A stretch of 19,101 nucleotides of DNA from JANNRW01 sp031401815 (GTDB lineage Bacteria > Desulfobacterota > Desulfuromonadia > Geobacterales > DSM-12255), in the NCBI GenBank assembly GCA_031401815.1, contig JANNRW010000216.1, positions 1-19,101 on the forward strand, read 5' to 3'. The notes under the pieces are model-generated. The model was not told the DNA's origin. It saw only the letters and a list, made by a program, of their open reading frames with translations, and made no database searches. Below, one piece after another: positions 1 through 7,782 of this stretch. Position 1 is the first letter of the stretch, and each line of letters begins with the position of its first letter. The position numbers were made by a program, and so were the translations under genes.

Positions 1-3
1 ATT

Positions 4-110
4 CCCCCTCCCCTGGCGGGAGGGGGTCAGGGGGTGGGGGAACTTGCCAGATTTGACGCTGACGGCAGCTTCACCCACCCCTTAATCCCCTCCCGTCAAG
101 GGAGGGGAGG
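4..110. repeat. Inverted pair of G-rich intergenic repeats
   Basis: Two similar elements of about 37 bp lie head to head. The first (4-40) has a C-rich arm at 4-12 and a G-rich arm at 18-26 that form a perfect 9-bp hairpin, followed by a G-rich tail. The second (72-110) is the same design on the other strand, with 9-bp arms at 86-94 and 100-108. The pair can therefore fold as two small hairpins or one large one. This looks like a dispersed, REP-like intergenic repeat. Its right end stops just before a gene relic, so it may mark a rearrangement junction. No protein is encoded. Confidence 0.75.
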
Positions 111-114
111 CTAA

Positions 115-366
115 ATGCAAAGACCAAACCGGACAATGCTGGGTCTGATGATGTTCAGCTCGGAGCCCTGGCGGTTCTTTCCGGTCATGCAGATCGACGT
201 TGTCTGGTTCCCCAAGGAAGAGCCGGGGGGCGACAAATTCTCCGAGAAAATATTCAAAGGGCCGCTGCCGCGTATGACCCGCGATGCACTGGACTACATC
301 AAGCGCAACTTCGTCAGTGAAACGGTCATCAAACACCACGGACGGGCTGAATCGGGAATCCCATAG
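115..366 (+). pseudogene. Internal fragment of an AlbA_2-type putative DNA-binding/ATPase protein
   Basis: The 83-residue reading frame contains a segment (EPWRFFP, VVWFPKE, IFKGPLPRMTRDALDYIKRNF, ETVIKH) that I recognise as the middle of large AlbA_2 / RecG-like 'putative DNA-binding domain' proteins, which usually run to 400-600 residues. The frame has an in-frame stop immediately before its ATG (112-114) and ends after RAESGIP, where family members continue into their C-terminal domain. No good ribosome binding site precedes the ATG. I read it as a decayed internal fragment rather than a small gene. The family match is from memory of conserved wording, not a search. Confidence 0.55.
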
Positions 367-497
367 GGGTCGTGTCTCAACTCCCTACAAAGAGTCATCA
401 TAAACTTGTTGATTTGTTGACTAAAGCGCCATAACTAGCTGAATATAAATTTGACTTTGACCAAACGCTGAAGAAGCCTGGAGCAGAGGCAGTCCGC

Positions 498-560
498 ATG
501 AACACAAAAAAGCGAATCTTCATAAGCTCCGTTCAGAAGGAACTGGAGCGGATACCTTAG
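498..560 (+). pseudogene. N-terminal stub of a DUF4062-type protein
   Basis: An ATG at 498 opens a 20-codon frame that reads MNTKKRIFISSVQKELERIP and then stops with TAG at 558-560. The RIFISSVQKEL string is the typical start of DUF4062 domains, which are often fused to the AlbA_2-type protein seen as a fragment at 115-366. In intact proteins this sequence comes first and the AlbA_2 part follows; here the order is reversed. It is most likely a gene remnant left after rearrangement. The frame is short, so the call rests on the string alone. Confidence 0.5.
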
Positions 561-593
561 TTGGTCTCATCTCGACCGATCCCCTTACCCTTC

Positions 594-1721
594 TCAATAC
601 ATCTCATATTTCAGCAGACGACACTCGATCGGCCCGTTCCAGATCGGAATCCTGCGCGTGGCTTTCAGCCCAACGTGCTTTGCCAGGTCACTGTTTCCGC
701 AGATGATGAATGCTGTGGAACCGGCACAGCGCTGTTTTAGAACATCTCCCATGGTACGGTAGAGCGGAATCAACTCCTCGATTTCGCCCATCCTGTCTCC
801 GTAAGGGGGGTTGAAAATTATCATTGCAGGTGACTGGGCCGGTGCAAAGGTGCTGAATTCACCCGGCGCAAACGTTACCAGTCGGCTGACACCGGCTCGT
901 GTCGCATTCTGGCGAGCCATGTCAACTGCACCGGGGGAGCGGTCGAACCCACGCAACTTTACCGGCAGCTCCCGGAGGCGGCGCTCTTTCGCATCATTCA
1001 GCATTGTTCGCCAGATGGCTGGATCATGATCCGGCCAGAACTGAAAACCGAACCGCTCCCGCAACAGGCCGGGTGCTGTATCCGAAGCGATCAGCGCTGC
1101 TTCCAGTACTATTGTACCGGAACCGCACATCGGGTCAAAAAACGGAATCTCACCTTTCCAGCCGGAAAAAGCCACCAGTGCTGCTGCCAGATTCTCCCGG
1201 AGTGGCGCCTTGTTCTTGTCCAGACGATAGCCTCGTCGATCCAGAGGATCACCGGACATGTCAAGACTTACAGAGCAGCGGTTTTTCACCAGATGTACGT
1301 TAACTCGCAGGTCAGGATTTTTGGTGTCAACATTCGGTCTGTTGCCATATCTGTCGCGCATTGCATCCACAATGGCATCCTTGCTTTTCAAGGCGACAAA
1401 CCCGGAGTGCGTAAGTGCAGAGTCCCTTAGAACAGAGTCTACGGCCATAGTCATCTCAGGCCTCAGGTATTTCTCCCATTTGATGGCACGAACACCGCTA
1501 TAAAGCTCTTCATTGGAGGTGCAGGGAAATTCGCCAAGTAACCGCAGAACACGACTGGCAGTTCTGAGCCAGAGGCAGGCGCGGTAACCTTCAGAAAGTT
1601 CACCACTGAATGCAACGCCACCCCGCTCCTGTTTTGCTCCGAAGATGCCGATCTCCAGTAGTTCTGCTGCAACAAGCTCTTCCAGACCACGGGCACAGGT
1701 AACAAAAAATTTATCACTCAT
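594..1721 (-). CDS. THUMP-domain class I SAM-dependent RNA methyltransferase (RlmL/YpsC family)
   Basis: The 375-residue product has an N-terminal ferredoxin-like/THUMP region (about residues 1-160, opening with KFFVTCARGLEELVAAEL) and a Rossmann methyltransferase domain. The SAM-binding motif is DPMCGSGT at 196-203 and the catalytic NPPYGDR is at 304-310; this NPPY form is typical of N2-guanine or N6-adenine methylation. The length fits the single-domain YpsC/RlmL-N group of COG0116, whose E. coli member modifies G2445 of 23S rRNA. The exact target here is inferred. The ATG has a GGAGAAG site 8 nt upstream. It starts 52 bp after glcF and probably shares its transcript, a housekeeping gene at the tail of a metabolic operon. 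Confidence 0.88.
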   Translation of the reverse strand: MSDKFFVTCARGLEELVAAELLEIGIFGAKQERGGVAFSGELSEGYRACLWLRTASRVLRLLGEFPCTSNEELYSGVRAIKWEKYLRPEMTMAVDSVLRDSALTHSGFVALKSKDAIVDAMRDRYGNRPNVDTKNPDLRVNVHLVKNRCSVSLDMSGDPLDRRGYRLDKNKAPLRENLAAALVAFSGWKGEIPFFDPMCGSGTIVLEAALIASDTAPGLLRERFGFQFWPDHDPAIWRTMLNDAKERRLRELPVKLRGFDRSPGAVDMARQNATRAGVSRLVTFAPGEFSTFAPAQSPAMIIFNPPYGDRMGEIEELIPLYRTMGDVLKQRCAGSTAFIICGNSDLAKHVGLKATRRIPIWNGPIECRLLKYEMY

Positions 1722-1773
1722 AAAATCGACTTCTCCAAAAGCTAAGGCAATTGCAGTTTATGTTTCAAGACCT

Positions 1774-3051
1774 CTATTTCCGCTTCCGGCTGAGCAGTTT
1801 CCTGGCAAGCACCTCAACCGTATGCACGACTTTAACATCAGATCCATGCTGTTTCAGCCCATCAGAGAGCTGCATCATGCACCCCGGACAACCGGTTACA
1901 ACCGCTTCAGCGCCGGTATTCATTATTGACGCGCTTTTAGCGGCATTGATCTGCATGGATGACTCGTAATGGTACACATTGAATGTACCCCCTAATCCGC
2001 AGCATCTGTCAGCCCCCTCCATCTCGACCAGCTCAACTCCGGGTGTGCCTTTCATAAGTTCACGCGGCTGAGAGGTTATCCCTCTGGTTCGAAGATGACA
2101 GGGGTCATGATAGGTTATCCTTACATCCCGCCCTGCGCCCGTATCCTCTGGATTAAGGCCAAGCTGTTGCAGAAGCTGCGCCGCATCAACGGTCTTGTCT
2201 GCAACAGCCTTTAGCCTGGCAGCCAGTTCCGGATGCCTTTTACCCACCAGATTCGGATAGAATTTGTGCAGAGCTCCGCCGCAGGTAGCACAGGCGGTCA
2301 TAATGTAGTCAGCTTCATAACGTTCCAGTTCAAGAAGATTTTGCTCCGCCAGCCCCCGCACCGTATCCAGGTCGCCCCCTGACATTCCTGGCAGACCGCA
2401 ACACTGCTGATTCTTCGGAATTATCACGGTACAGCCGAGATGCCGGAATAGCGCAAGTGTTGCCTCACCCACCTGGGGGTAACAGAAGTTGGTCATGCAG
2501 CCGACGAAGAAGAGAATCCGGGGCTTGCCCGGCTCTCCCTGAATTACTTCCGGATGCCGGTCTATGAAAGGAGTTTTGGCAATATTGGGAATATTGCGTT
2601 TGCCGCCAATAAAAGGGAGCGGAAAGCGAAGACGCAGGCCGGAACTCTCCGGCACTTTCTTGAAAAAAAGTGGGCCAAGAATCCGTGCAGCAGCAGCGCC
2701 GAACTTCATCAGGGAACGGTTTTTTATCACCTGCCCGACTGCCGAGTGAAAGGTTGTAAGGCCACGCCGTCCGGAAAGAGCCTCTCGCGCCACCATGACT
2801 ATCTCGTCAGTAGGAACATTGTTGGGGCACTTTTCCACGCAGCTGCCGCAAAGGAGACATTTGGACATGGCTGCGTAAGTTGCATCATCCAGCTCTATGT
2901 CACCTTTCAGAAGATGCTGGCAAAGAGCAATCTTGCCACGGGCGACCGCCGGCTCCTTGCCAAAGGTGGCAAATGCCGGACAATGAGCCCTGCAAGCGCC
3001 GCACTTGACGCACTTTTTAAGTTCCTGTTCGATTCGTTTTAGCGCGTCCAC
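1774..3051 (-). CDS. glcF: Fe-S subunit of glycolate/D-lactate-type oxidase (GlcF-like, two CCG domains)
   Basis: The 425-residue protein is a soluble electron-transfer subunit. It has two ferredoxin-type [4Fe-4S] motifs, C14-C17-C20-C24 and C65-C68-C71-C75, then two cysteine-rich CCG domains with CCG at 217-219 and 350-352 (further cysteines at 185, 190, 254, 257, 318, 388 and 391). This order is that of GlcF and of Fe-S partners of FAD-linked 2-hydroxy-acid dehydrogenases. It follows the FAD subunit and would pass electrons towards the quinone pool or another carrier. Translation starts at a GTG (3049-3051) with AGAGG 7 nt upstream; the repeat-rich spacer lies just ahead of that site. Whether the acid is glycolate or lactate cannot be read from this subunit; larA nearby favours lactate. 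Confidence 0.85.
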   Translation of the reverse strand: MDALKRIEQELKKCVKCGACRAHCPAFATFGKEPAVARGKIALCQHLLKGDIELDDATYAAMSKCLLCGSCVEKCPNNVPTDEIVMVAREALSGRRGLTTFHSAVGQVIKNRSLMKFGAAAARILGPLFFKKVPESSGLRLRFPLPFIGGKRNIPNIAKTPFIDRHPEVIQGEPGKPRILFFVGCMTNFCYPQVGEATLALFRHLGCTVIIPKNQQCCGLPGMSGGDLDTVRGLAEQNLLELERYEADYIMTACATCGGALHKFYPNLVGKRHPELAARLKAVADKTVDAAQLLQQLGLNPEDTGAGRDVRITYHDPCHLRTRGITSQPRELMKGTPGVELVEMEGADRCCGLGGTFNVYHYESSMQINAAKSASIMNTGAEAVVTGCPGCMMQLSDGLKQHGSDVKVVHTVEVLARKLLSRKRK

Positions 3052-3071
3052 AAAAAAACCTCTGTAAAGTC

Positions 3072-3121
3072 AGATAGAGATAGAGATAGAGATAGAGATA
3101 GAGAAAGAGAAAGAGAAAGAG
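3072..3121. repeat. Hexanucleotide purine/pyrimidine microsatellite
   Basis: About 50 bp of almost pure purine on the plus strand: roughly five AGATAG/GATAGA units followed by AGAAAG-type units. It sits 21 bp upstream of the glcF GTG start, so on the glcF transcript it is a long pyrimidine tract just ahead of the ribosome binding site. Tracts like this change length easily by slippage, and this one is complementary to the purine blocks of the adjacent 33-bp repeat. Confidence 0.85.
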
Positions 3122-3132
3122 TTGACTTTATT

Positions 3133-3227
3133 CTCTATCTCTTTCTGTGAGCGTAGCGAACGAATCTCTATCTCTTTCTGTGAGCGTAGCGAACGAATCT
3201 CTATCTCTTTCTGTGAGCGTAGCGAAC
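3133..3227. repeat. 33-bp tandem repeat, 2.9 copies
   Basis: Copies begin at 3133, 3166 and 3199, and the last is cut at 3227. Each copy starts with a pyrimidine block (CTCTATCTCTTTCT) followed by GTGAGCGTAGCGAAC. The copies are identical where they overlap, which suggests recent duplication. The period is a multiple of three, so a spurious plus-strand frame reads through it. It occupies most of the glcD-glcF spacer, and its first half pairs with the microsatellite at 3072-3121. Confidence 0.9.
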
Positions 3228-3234
3228 ATCTGAT

Positions 3235-4617
3235 TCACTCTTCCGGGAACATTTTGCCCGGGTTCAGTATGTTACCAGGATCAAGCGCCTTCTTGATCGA
3301 CTGCATGGCCGCAACCTGCGCGGGTTTCAGCTCCAGATGGATATATGGCTGTTTGGCAAGACCTACGCCATGTTCGCCTGACATTGTACCGTTCAGATCG
3401 AGTGCTGCCTGAAAAACCTCGGCAATGGCTGCGTGAGCTTTCTCCTCTTCTCCCGGAACAGTTTTGTCAATCATGATATTCACATGGATATTGCCGTCGC
3501 CGGCATGACCAAAGTTTACAATCGGGATGTTGTACTTCTGCTGAATTTTCTCGACTGCCCGGATAACTTCAGGAACCTTGCTTCGTGGCACGACTATATC
3601 TTCGTTAAACTTGTCCGGATTCACATCCCTAAGTGAAGGTGACACCAGCCGCCTTACCTTCCAGAGAGCCTCTGACTCTGCTGCATTACTGGCTACCTTG
3701 CACTCTACCAGACCAAGGGGTCTGATCAAAGCCTGGATTCTTTCTGCCTGTTTCTCAATAAGATCGCGATCACCATCGACCTCTATGATAAGTACCGCCC
3801 GGCCATTTTCGGGAATGCCGAGGCTGAAGCGTTTGTTGACGCACTGCAATGTCCCGTAATCCATGAATTCAAGAGTTGTCGGGATTATCTTGCTGCCGAT
3901 AATCGTAGAGACTGCCTTGGCTGCCCCATCTATGGAATCAAAGATTGTAAGCATTGTCTTCTTCGCGTCAGGCAGCGGAAGCAGCTTGAAGATGATTTTG
4001 GTAATTACGCCAAGTGTCCCTTCGGAACCACAGAGCAGCCGGGTAAGATCATAGCCGACAACCCCCTTGTAGGTCTCTCCGCCGGTTCTGATGATCTCGC
4101 CCGAAGGGAGAACCACTTCCAGCCCCATGACAAAATCGCGGGTGACGCCATACTTGACGCAGCGAGGGCCACCGGCATTTTCCGCCACATTCCCTCCTAG
4201 AGTAGAGAATTTAAGCGACGCCGGATCAGGCGGATAAAAGAGCCCAAGCTTCTCCACCTCTATCTGGAACTGCTCAGTGACTACACCCGGCTCAACCTCT
4301 GCTATCAGGTTTTCGGTGTCGATCCGCAGAATCCGGTTGAGCCGTGTCATGACCAGAACAATTCCGCCCCCCTTTGGGAGTGATCCACCGGTAAAACCGC
4401 TCCCCGCACCCCGGGGGAATACCGGGACAAGCTCTCTGTTTGCAAGCTTCAGCACCGCAGCTACCTCTTCCGTGGAGCCGGGATGAACTACCGCATCAGG
4501 AAGAAATTCCATCTGGGTAGCATCATAGGCGTAGCAGATCAGATCCTGCCGGTCAGTAGCGACATGGTCAGAACCGACAATTGTTTTCAACTGTACAACA
4601 ACCTCTGGTCTAAGCAT
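3235..4617 (-). CDS. glcD: FAD-linked 2-hydroxy-acid oxidase/dehydrogenase (GlcD / D-lactate dehydrogenase type)
   Basis: The 460-residue flavoprotein has an N-terminal PCMH-type FAD-binding domain (FAD_binding_4, about 38-215) with PRGAGSGFTGG at 68-78, the YPPDPAS...GGNVAENAGGPRCVKYG stretch at 128-157 and GSEGTLGVIT at 197-206. The C-terminal FAD-oxidase domain has NFGHAGDGNIH at 368-378 and SGEHGVG at 413-419, whose histidines are typical metal/substrate ligands. Members oxidise D-lactate, glycolate or related 2-hydroxy acids. The start has GAGGG upstream. It lies between larA (57 bp upstream) and glcF (downstream across the repeat spacer). Taken with larA, D-lactate is the likeliest substrate, but this is inferred from context. 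Confidence 0.87.
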   Translation of the reverse strand: MLRPEVVVQLKTIVGSDHVATDRQDLICYAYDATQMEFLPDAVVHPGSTEEVAAVLKLANRELVPVFPRGAGSGFTGGSLPKGGGIVLVMTRLNRILRIDTENLIAEVEPGVVTEQFQIEVEKLGLFYPPDPASLKFSTLGGNVAENAGGPRCVKYGVTRDFVMGLEVVLPSGEIIRTGGETYKGVVGYDLTRLLCGSEGTLGVITKIIFKLLPLPDAKKTMLTIFDSIDGAAKAVSTIIGSKIIPTTLEFMDYGTLQCVNKRFSLGIPENGRAVLIIEVDGDRDLIEKQAERIQALIRPLGLVECKVASNAAESEALWKVRRLVSPSLRDVNPDKFNEDIVVPRSKVPEVIRAVEKIQQKYNIPIVNFGHAGDGNIHVNIMIDKTVPGEEEKAHAAIAEVFQAALDLNGTMSGEHGVGLAKQPYIHLELKPAQVAAMQSIKKALDPGNILNPGKMFPEE

Positions 4618-4674
4618 ACAGATCCCTCACGTTATAAACTGGCGAAAGCCTGATAATTTCATACTTCATCCTTC

Positions 4675-5940
4675 TTAATTACCTCTGTAAACCGGCAGCA
4701 CGGTGCCACCGTCAGGAATGACGTATCCGGTGAAATCTTCCGGAAGAAGATCCGTTGCCAATGACATGGCCTCATCAAGAGTGGCTGCCGGAATCATCTG
4801 CATTGTACGAACCTCTTCCGGCGGCAAGGTGGATACCAGGATGATTCTGCATCTCTGGGCCTTCTGCAATAGGGAATAGGCTGTCTGGCCGTTGATTTCG
4901 TAATGGCTTCGCAGGCAGGCTTCAAAAGGTTGCAGCTCCCTGAAGCGAAACCAGTTGAAAAAAGTAGCATTACCATAACCGTCACGGCACTCGGCCAGAA
5001 GGATCATAACCCCTCCGTCCTTCAGAGCCTGACAGCCGTGCTCCATTGCCTTGTGCGCCTGGATCAGGTTGATATCCTTTGGGAAACCTCCGCAGGAGAC
5101 CACTGCCAGATCCGCCCTTGCTTCTATAGGGAAGGAGAACTGCTCCGTATAGAAGTTACAGCCCTGCTTGTGCGCAGAGCGCCACTCTCCGGCGAAAACC
5201 CCGATGATTCTCTTGTCCGGTGCAAGTACTGTATTCAGGATCAGGAGAGGAGAGAGCATGGCGCATGCCTCTTCCATTGCAAGATGCACCGGATTCCCTT
5301 CCAGATTTCCTGTTGTTGCCAGGCGGTTCTTCCCCGCACCCTCTCCAGGGTTTAAAACGGCAAAATGACTTGCCATGCAGCTCTTTCTGCTCGCCACGCC
5401 AGGCAGGACGCTTTTGCGCCCGCCTCCGAAACCGGCGAAGTAGTGAAAACCGATTGTCCCGGTCAGGATGACCTGATCAGCCTCTGCAACTGTGCGGTTT
5501 ATCTCCACCGGAATACCGGAGGTGGTAAACCCGAGAGTAACCAGCTTTCCCGGATCATCACAGTCATGATCAATCACCCTGACCCTTCCGCAGAGTGACC
5601 CAAGTATCCTACGATGCTCGGATTCGCTCTGTTTGCGGTGAATCCCCAGCGCAATCACCACGGTGATATGGTCGTCACGTACACCCGCAGAATTCAAACG
5701 TTCAACAAGGAGGGGCAGGTAAAGCTCGCTGCCGGTGTAACGGGTTATGTCAGAGGTGATTATAACAATCCGGCTGCCAGGCGAAATCCTGCCGAAATCG
5801 TCACTGCAACTGTCAAGTGCGGCAGAAATCAACTCTTCCGGGGTCTCTTCGGGCTGCCTGACTTCAGCACGAATAACTCCGGCCACTTGCCGCTCCGGCA
5901 AGGACAGAGTGTATGTCATTTCCCCGTATTGCAGTTTCAT
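4675..5940 (-). CDS. larA: Nickel-pincer lactate racemase family protein (LarA-like)
   Basis: The 421-residue protein belongs to the LarA (DUF2088) family. Residues that match the studied Lactobacillus enzyme in kind and spacing are D64 and R67 (SDITRYTG), H101 (GIHRKQSESEH), H166 (FHYFAGF), K176 (FGGGRKSVLPG; the lysine that holds the nickel pincer cofactor) and H192 (ASHF). The spacings H101-H166-K176-H192 are 65, 10 and 16 against 66, 10 and 16 in the known enzyme. The family racemises lactate and other 2-hydroxy acids by hydride transfer. The cofactor makers LarB, LarC and LarE are not in the window. It is first in a minus-strand unit with glcD and glcF, which fits L/D-lactate interconversion feeding a stereospecific dehydrogenase. 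The substrate is not proven. Confidence 0.85.
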   Translation of the reverse strand: MKLQYGEMTYTLSLPERQVAGVIRAEVRQPEETPEELISAALDSCSDDFGRISPGSRIVIITSDITRYTGSELYLPLLVERLNSAGVRDDHITVVIALGIHRKQSESEHRRILGSLCGRVRVIDHDCDDPGKLVTLGFTTSGIPVEINRTVAEADQVILTGTIGFHYFAGFGGGRKSVLPGVASRKSCMASHFAVLNPGEGAGKNRLATTGNLEGNPVHLAMEEACAMLSPLLILNTVLAPDKRIIGVFAGEWRSAHKQGCNFYTEQFSFPIEARADLAVVSCGGFPKDINLIQAHKAMEHGCQALKDGGVMILLAECRDGYGNATFFNWFRFRELQPFEACLRSHYEINGQTAYSLLQKAQRCRIILVSTLPPEEVRTMQMIPAATLDEAMSLATDLLPEDFTGYVIPDGGTVLPVYRGN

Positions 5941-5963
5941 ACTTTATCCTGGCCTCATGTGAC

Positions 5964-5994
5964 AAAAAAAGCAAGGGGGGCAAAAGCCCCCCTT
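5964..5994 (-). terminator. Rho-independent terminator after the oxygen-defence operon
   Basis: A perfect 9-bp stem (5973-5981 with 5986-5994, loop of four bases) of mostly G-C pairs is followed on the minus strand by GC and then seven T. It ends transcription coming from the desulfoferrodoxin gene. It lies only 23 nt upstream of the larA start codon, too close for a complete larA promoter in between. Confidence 0.85.
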
Positions 5995-6146
5995 AGTTTA
6001 CCGTTCATAAGAACCGTGAGATTTTGACTCGGCCTTTGGCCTCGCCCTCCGGGCAGCCTACGCTGTCCAATTTCGTCAAGGAAATTGTCGCAAGGTCAAG
6101 GCGATTTCGCACGGCAACGCCGAAATTGCGGAAATATCGCGGTTCT
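5995..6146. other. Structured intergenic spacer with inverted repeats
   Basis: The 150 bp between desulfoferrodoxin and the terminator contain several short inverted repeats: GGCC-TTT-GGCC near 6032, CAATTT...AAATTG near 6068-6087, and GCGATTTCG...CGAAATTGC near 6100-6128 (one wobble pair). An open minus-strand frame crosses it but lacks start signals. It may be a dispersed repeat. I see no convincing promoter for larA here. Confidence 0.45.
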
Positions 6147-6527
6147 CTACCCTTCGGCTTTCCAGTGGCCATGCAGGTTGCAATACTCCCTTGCAATCAC
6201 CTTGTCCGATTTGACGCAGAAAGTAGCTTCTGCTGCCTGGCCCGGTTTCAGCATCTGCCGGGAGATCTTGCCGTCATCAATCACTTCGATCCACTGGATA
6301 TAATGGGCATCTTCCATCGGATGAGGGACAGAGCCGACCTTTATCGTCACCTTGCCATCACCTTTTTCAATAACCGGAACATGCTTTTCCTGTGAAGCGT
6401 CCACACTGTTCTCGGCAAGAAGCTGCATTGGTGCACCGCAGCAGGCCAACGGGCCACCGCCTGAAATGAACAGCTCGACAATATTGCCGCAGAGATTGCA
6501 TTTATATACTTCCAGAACCTTTGCCAT
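6147..6527 (-). CDS. dfx: Desulfoferrodoxin, superoxide reductase
   Basis: The 126-residue protein reduces superoxide to hydrogen peroxide in the cytoplasm without making oxygen. The N-terminal desulforedoxin domain has C10, C13, C29 and C30 (YKCNLC, ACC) for the FeCys4 centre I. The superoxide reductase domain has E47-K48-H49, H69, H75, C116 and H119 for the Fe(His)4Cys centre II, matching the positions known for 2Fe desulfoferrodoxins. The length is normal. It starts 16 bp after fprA with GGGGGAA upstream and is the last gene before a strong terminator. Its natural electron donor is a rubredoxin, and a rubredoxin-like gene is in the same operon. Confidence 0.95.
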   Translation of the reverse strand: MAKVLEVYKCNLCGNIVELFISGGGPLACCGAPMQLLAENSVDASQEKHVPVIEKGDGKVTIKVGSVPHPMEDAHYIQWIEVIDDGKISRQMLKPGQAAEATFCVKSDKVIAREYCNLHGHWKAEG

Positions 6528-6543
6528 GACTTATTCCCCCTTT

Positions 6544-7758
6544 TCAGAAATTCTGATGGTACTCTTTGACTCTACGTGCGAAGTCACCACCAAACTCGAA
6601 GCAGCTGACCTCATCAGCTCTTGAAGGCTGATAAAGTATCTGAATCCCCGGATCAAACGCTTCCAGTGACATCCGTTTGAACTCATCATAGATCTCTTTT
6701 ACTGCTCCGCCACCCCAGCCATAACTTCCGAAAGCACCTACCAGCCTGTTTTTGGGACGAAGTCCTCGCAGATGGGTAAGAAACTCTGCGACTGACGGAT
6801 AAGTGATATTGTTAAGTGTCGGTGAACCTATCAAGGTTCCGCGAGCTTTCCAGAACTCCTTGATAGCAACGCTCATCGGTGTGGCGCGCAGTTTTATCAC
6901 CTTAACCCCTACTCCGGCAGCTTTTATCCCTTCGGCTATCGGCACTATCATCTTCTCAGTGCTATGCCACATTGTATCATAGATTATGGCAACGGAAAGG
7001 TCAGCTTTCCCGTTGGCCATATCAAGATACATCTCAAATACCTTCTGGGGACTCTTCCTCCAGATTATGCCATGATCCGGCGCTACCATATCGATCTCAA
7101 GCCCCAGCTTCTGGAGCTCTGCAATCTTGTTTTTGATCAAGGCACCAAAAGGCATAAGAATATTGGCATAGTAATCGACTACAGCATCATCCAGCTCACC
7201 TTCTGAATAATCGGCTATATACTCGTCATCAAATCGCGCCACTGATGCTATATGCTGGCCAAAAGCATCCTGAGTGAAAAGGAGTTTGTCTTCTTCAACA
7301 TAAGTAATCATTGAATCCGGCCAGTGGAGCATCGGTGTTTCTATGAAACGAAGTGTCCTCTTCCCGATATTAAGTGTCTCACCGGATTTTACAACCTTGA
7401 CATCCCATTGGCTCAGATCATAGAAGCGATCAAGTCCGCGCTTCCCCTTTTCGCTGATATGAATGACAGCCTGCGGAGCCAGAGCCATGATTCTGTCCAG
7501 ACTGGTAACATGATCGTTTTCAATGTGATTTATGACTATGTTCTTGATACTGGCTGGGTCAATAAGGGTAGCAATATTTTTCAGCGTAATATCTGAAAAA
7601 TCATACTTTACTGTATCAACAAGGGTAATATCCCTGTCAAGAATAAGAAAATTGTTGTATGAAGTTCCTCGCGGGGTTTCATAGCCATGAAAATCGCGTA
7701 TTGCCCAGTCAAGGGCTCCAACCCAGTAGATATCTTCCTTAATTGCAACCGGCTTCAT
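6544..7758 (-). CDS. fprA: Flavodiiron protein (FprA-type oxygen/NO reductase)
   Basis: The 404-residue product has a metallo-beta-lactamase-like domain with the di-iron ligands H78, E80, D82 (NHIENDH), H145 (LHWPDS), D164 (FTQDAFG) and H229 (APDHG), then a flavodoxin domain from about residue 255 (AIIYDTMWHSTEKM; GSYGWGGGA near 354). These enzymes reduce O2 to water, or NO to N2O, in anaerobes, taking electrons from rubredoxin. I place the start at the ATG at 7756-7758, because a clear GGAGG lies 8-10 nt upstream and the protein then begins MKPVAIKEDIYWVG as family members do; the frame stays open 15 codons further back without signals. It is third in the perR-like operon. Confidence 0.93.
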   Translation of the reverse strand: MKPVAIKEDIYWVGALDWAIRDFHGYETPRGTSYNNFLILDRDITLVDTVKYDFSDITLKNIATLIDPASIKNIVINHIENDHVTSLDRIMALAPQAVIHISEKGKRGLDRFYDLSQWDVKVVKSGETLNIGKRTLRFIETPMLHWPDSMITYVEEDKLLFTQDAFGQHIASVARFDDEYIADYSEGELDDAVVDYYANILMPFGALIKNKIAELQKLGLEIDMVAPDHGIIWRKSPQKVFEMYLDMANGKADLSVAIIYDTMWHSTEKMIVPIAEGIKAAGVGVKVIKLRATPMSVAIKEFWKARGTLIGSPTLNNITYPSVAEFLTHLRGLRPKNRLVGAFGSYGWGGGAVKEIYDEFKRMSLEAFDPGIQILYQPSRADEVSCFEFGGDFARRVKEYHQNF

Positions 7759-7782
7759 CCGGGAATACCTCCAAAAGAATAA

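Noticed and set aside
899..1430. Two overlapping plus-strand frames opposite the methyltransferase gene
   Set aside because: They are antisense to a gene with clear motifs and have low-complexity or unconvincing composition.
2554..3042. 162-residue plus-strand frame opposite glcF
   Set aside because: Antisense to the cluster-binding region of glcF and without a start signal.
3133..3227. Regular repeats that could suggest a CRISPR array
   Set aside because: The 33-bp units are directly adjacent without unique spacers, and no cas gene is present.
3122..3412. Plus-strand frame through the 33-bp repeat encoding a repeating peptide
   Set aside because: It exists only because the period is divisible by three; it runs antisense into glcD and has no ribosome site.
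4903..6027. Plus-strand frames opposite larA
   Set aside because: They are shadows of larA, whose catalytic residues are all in place on the other strand.
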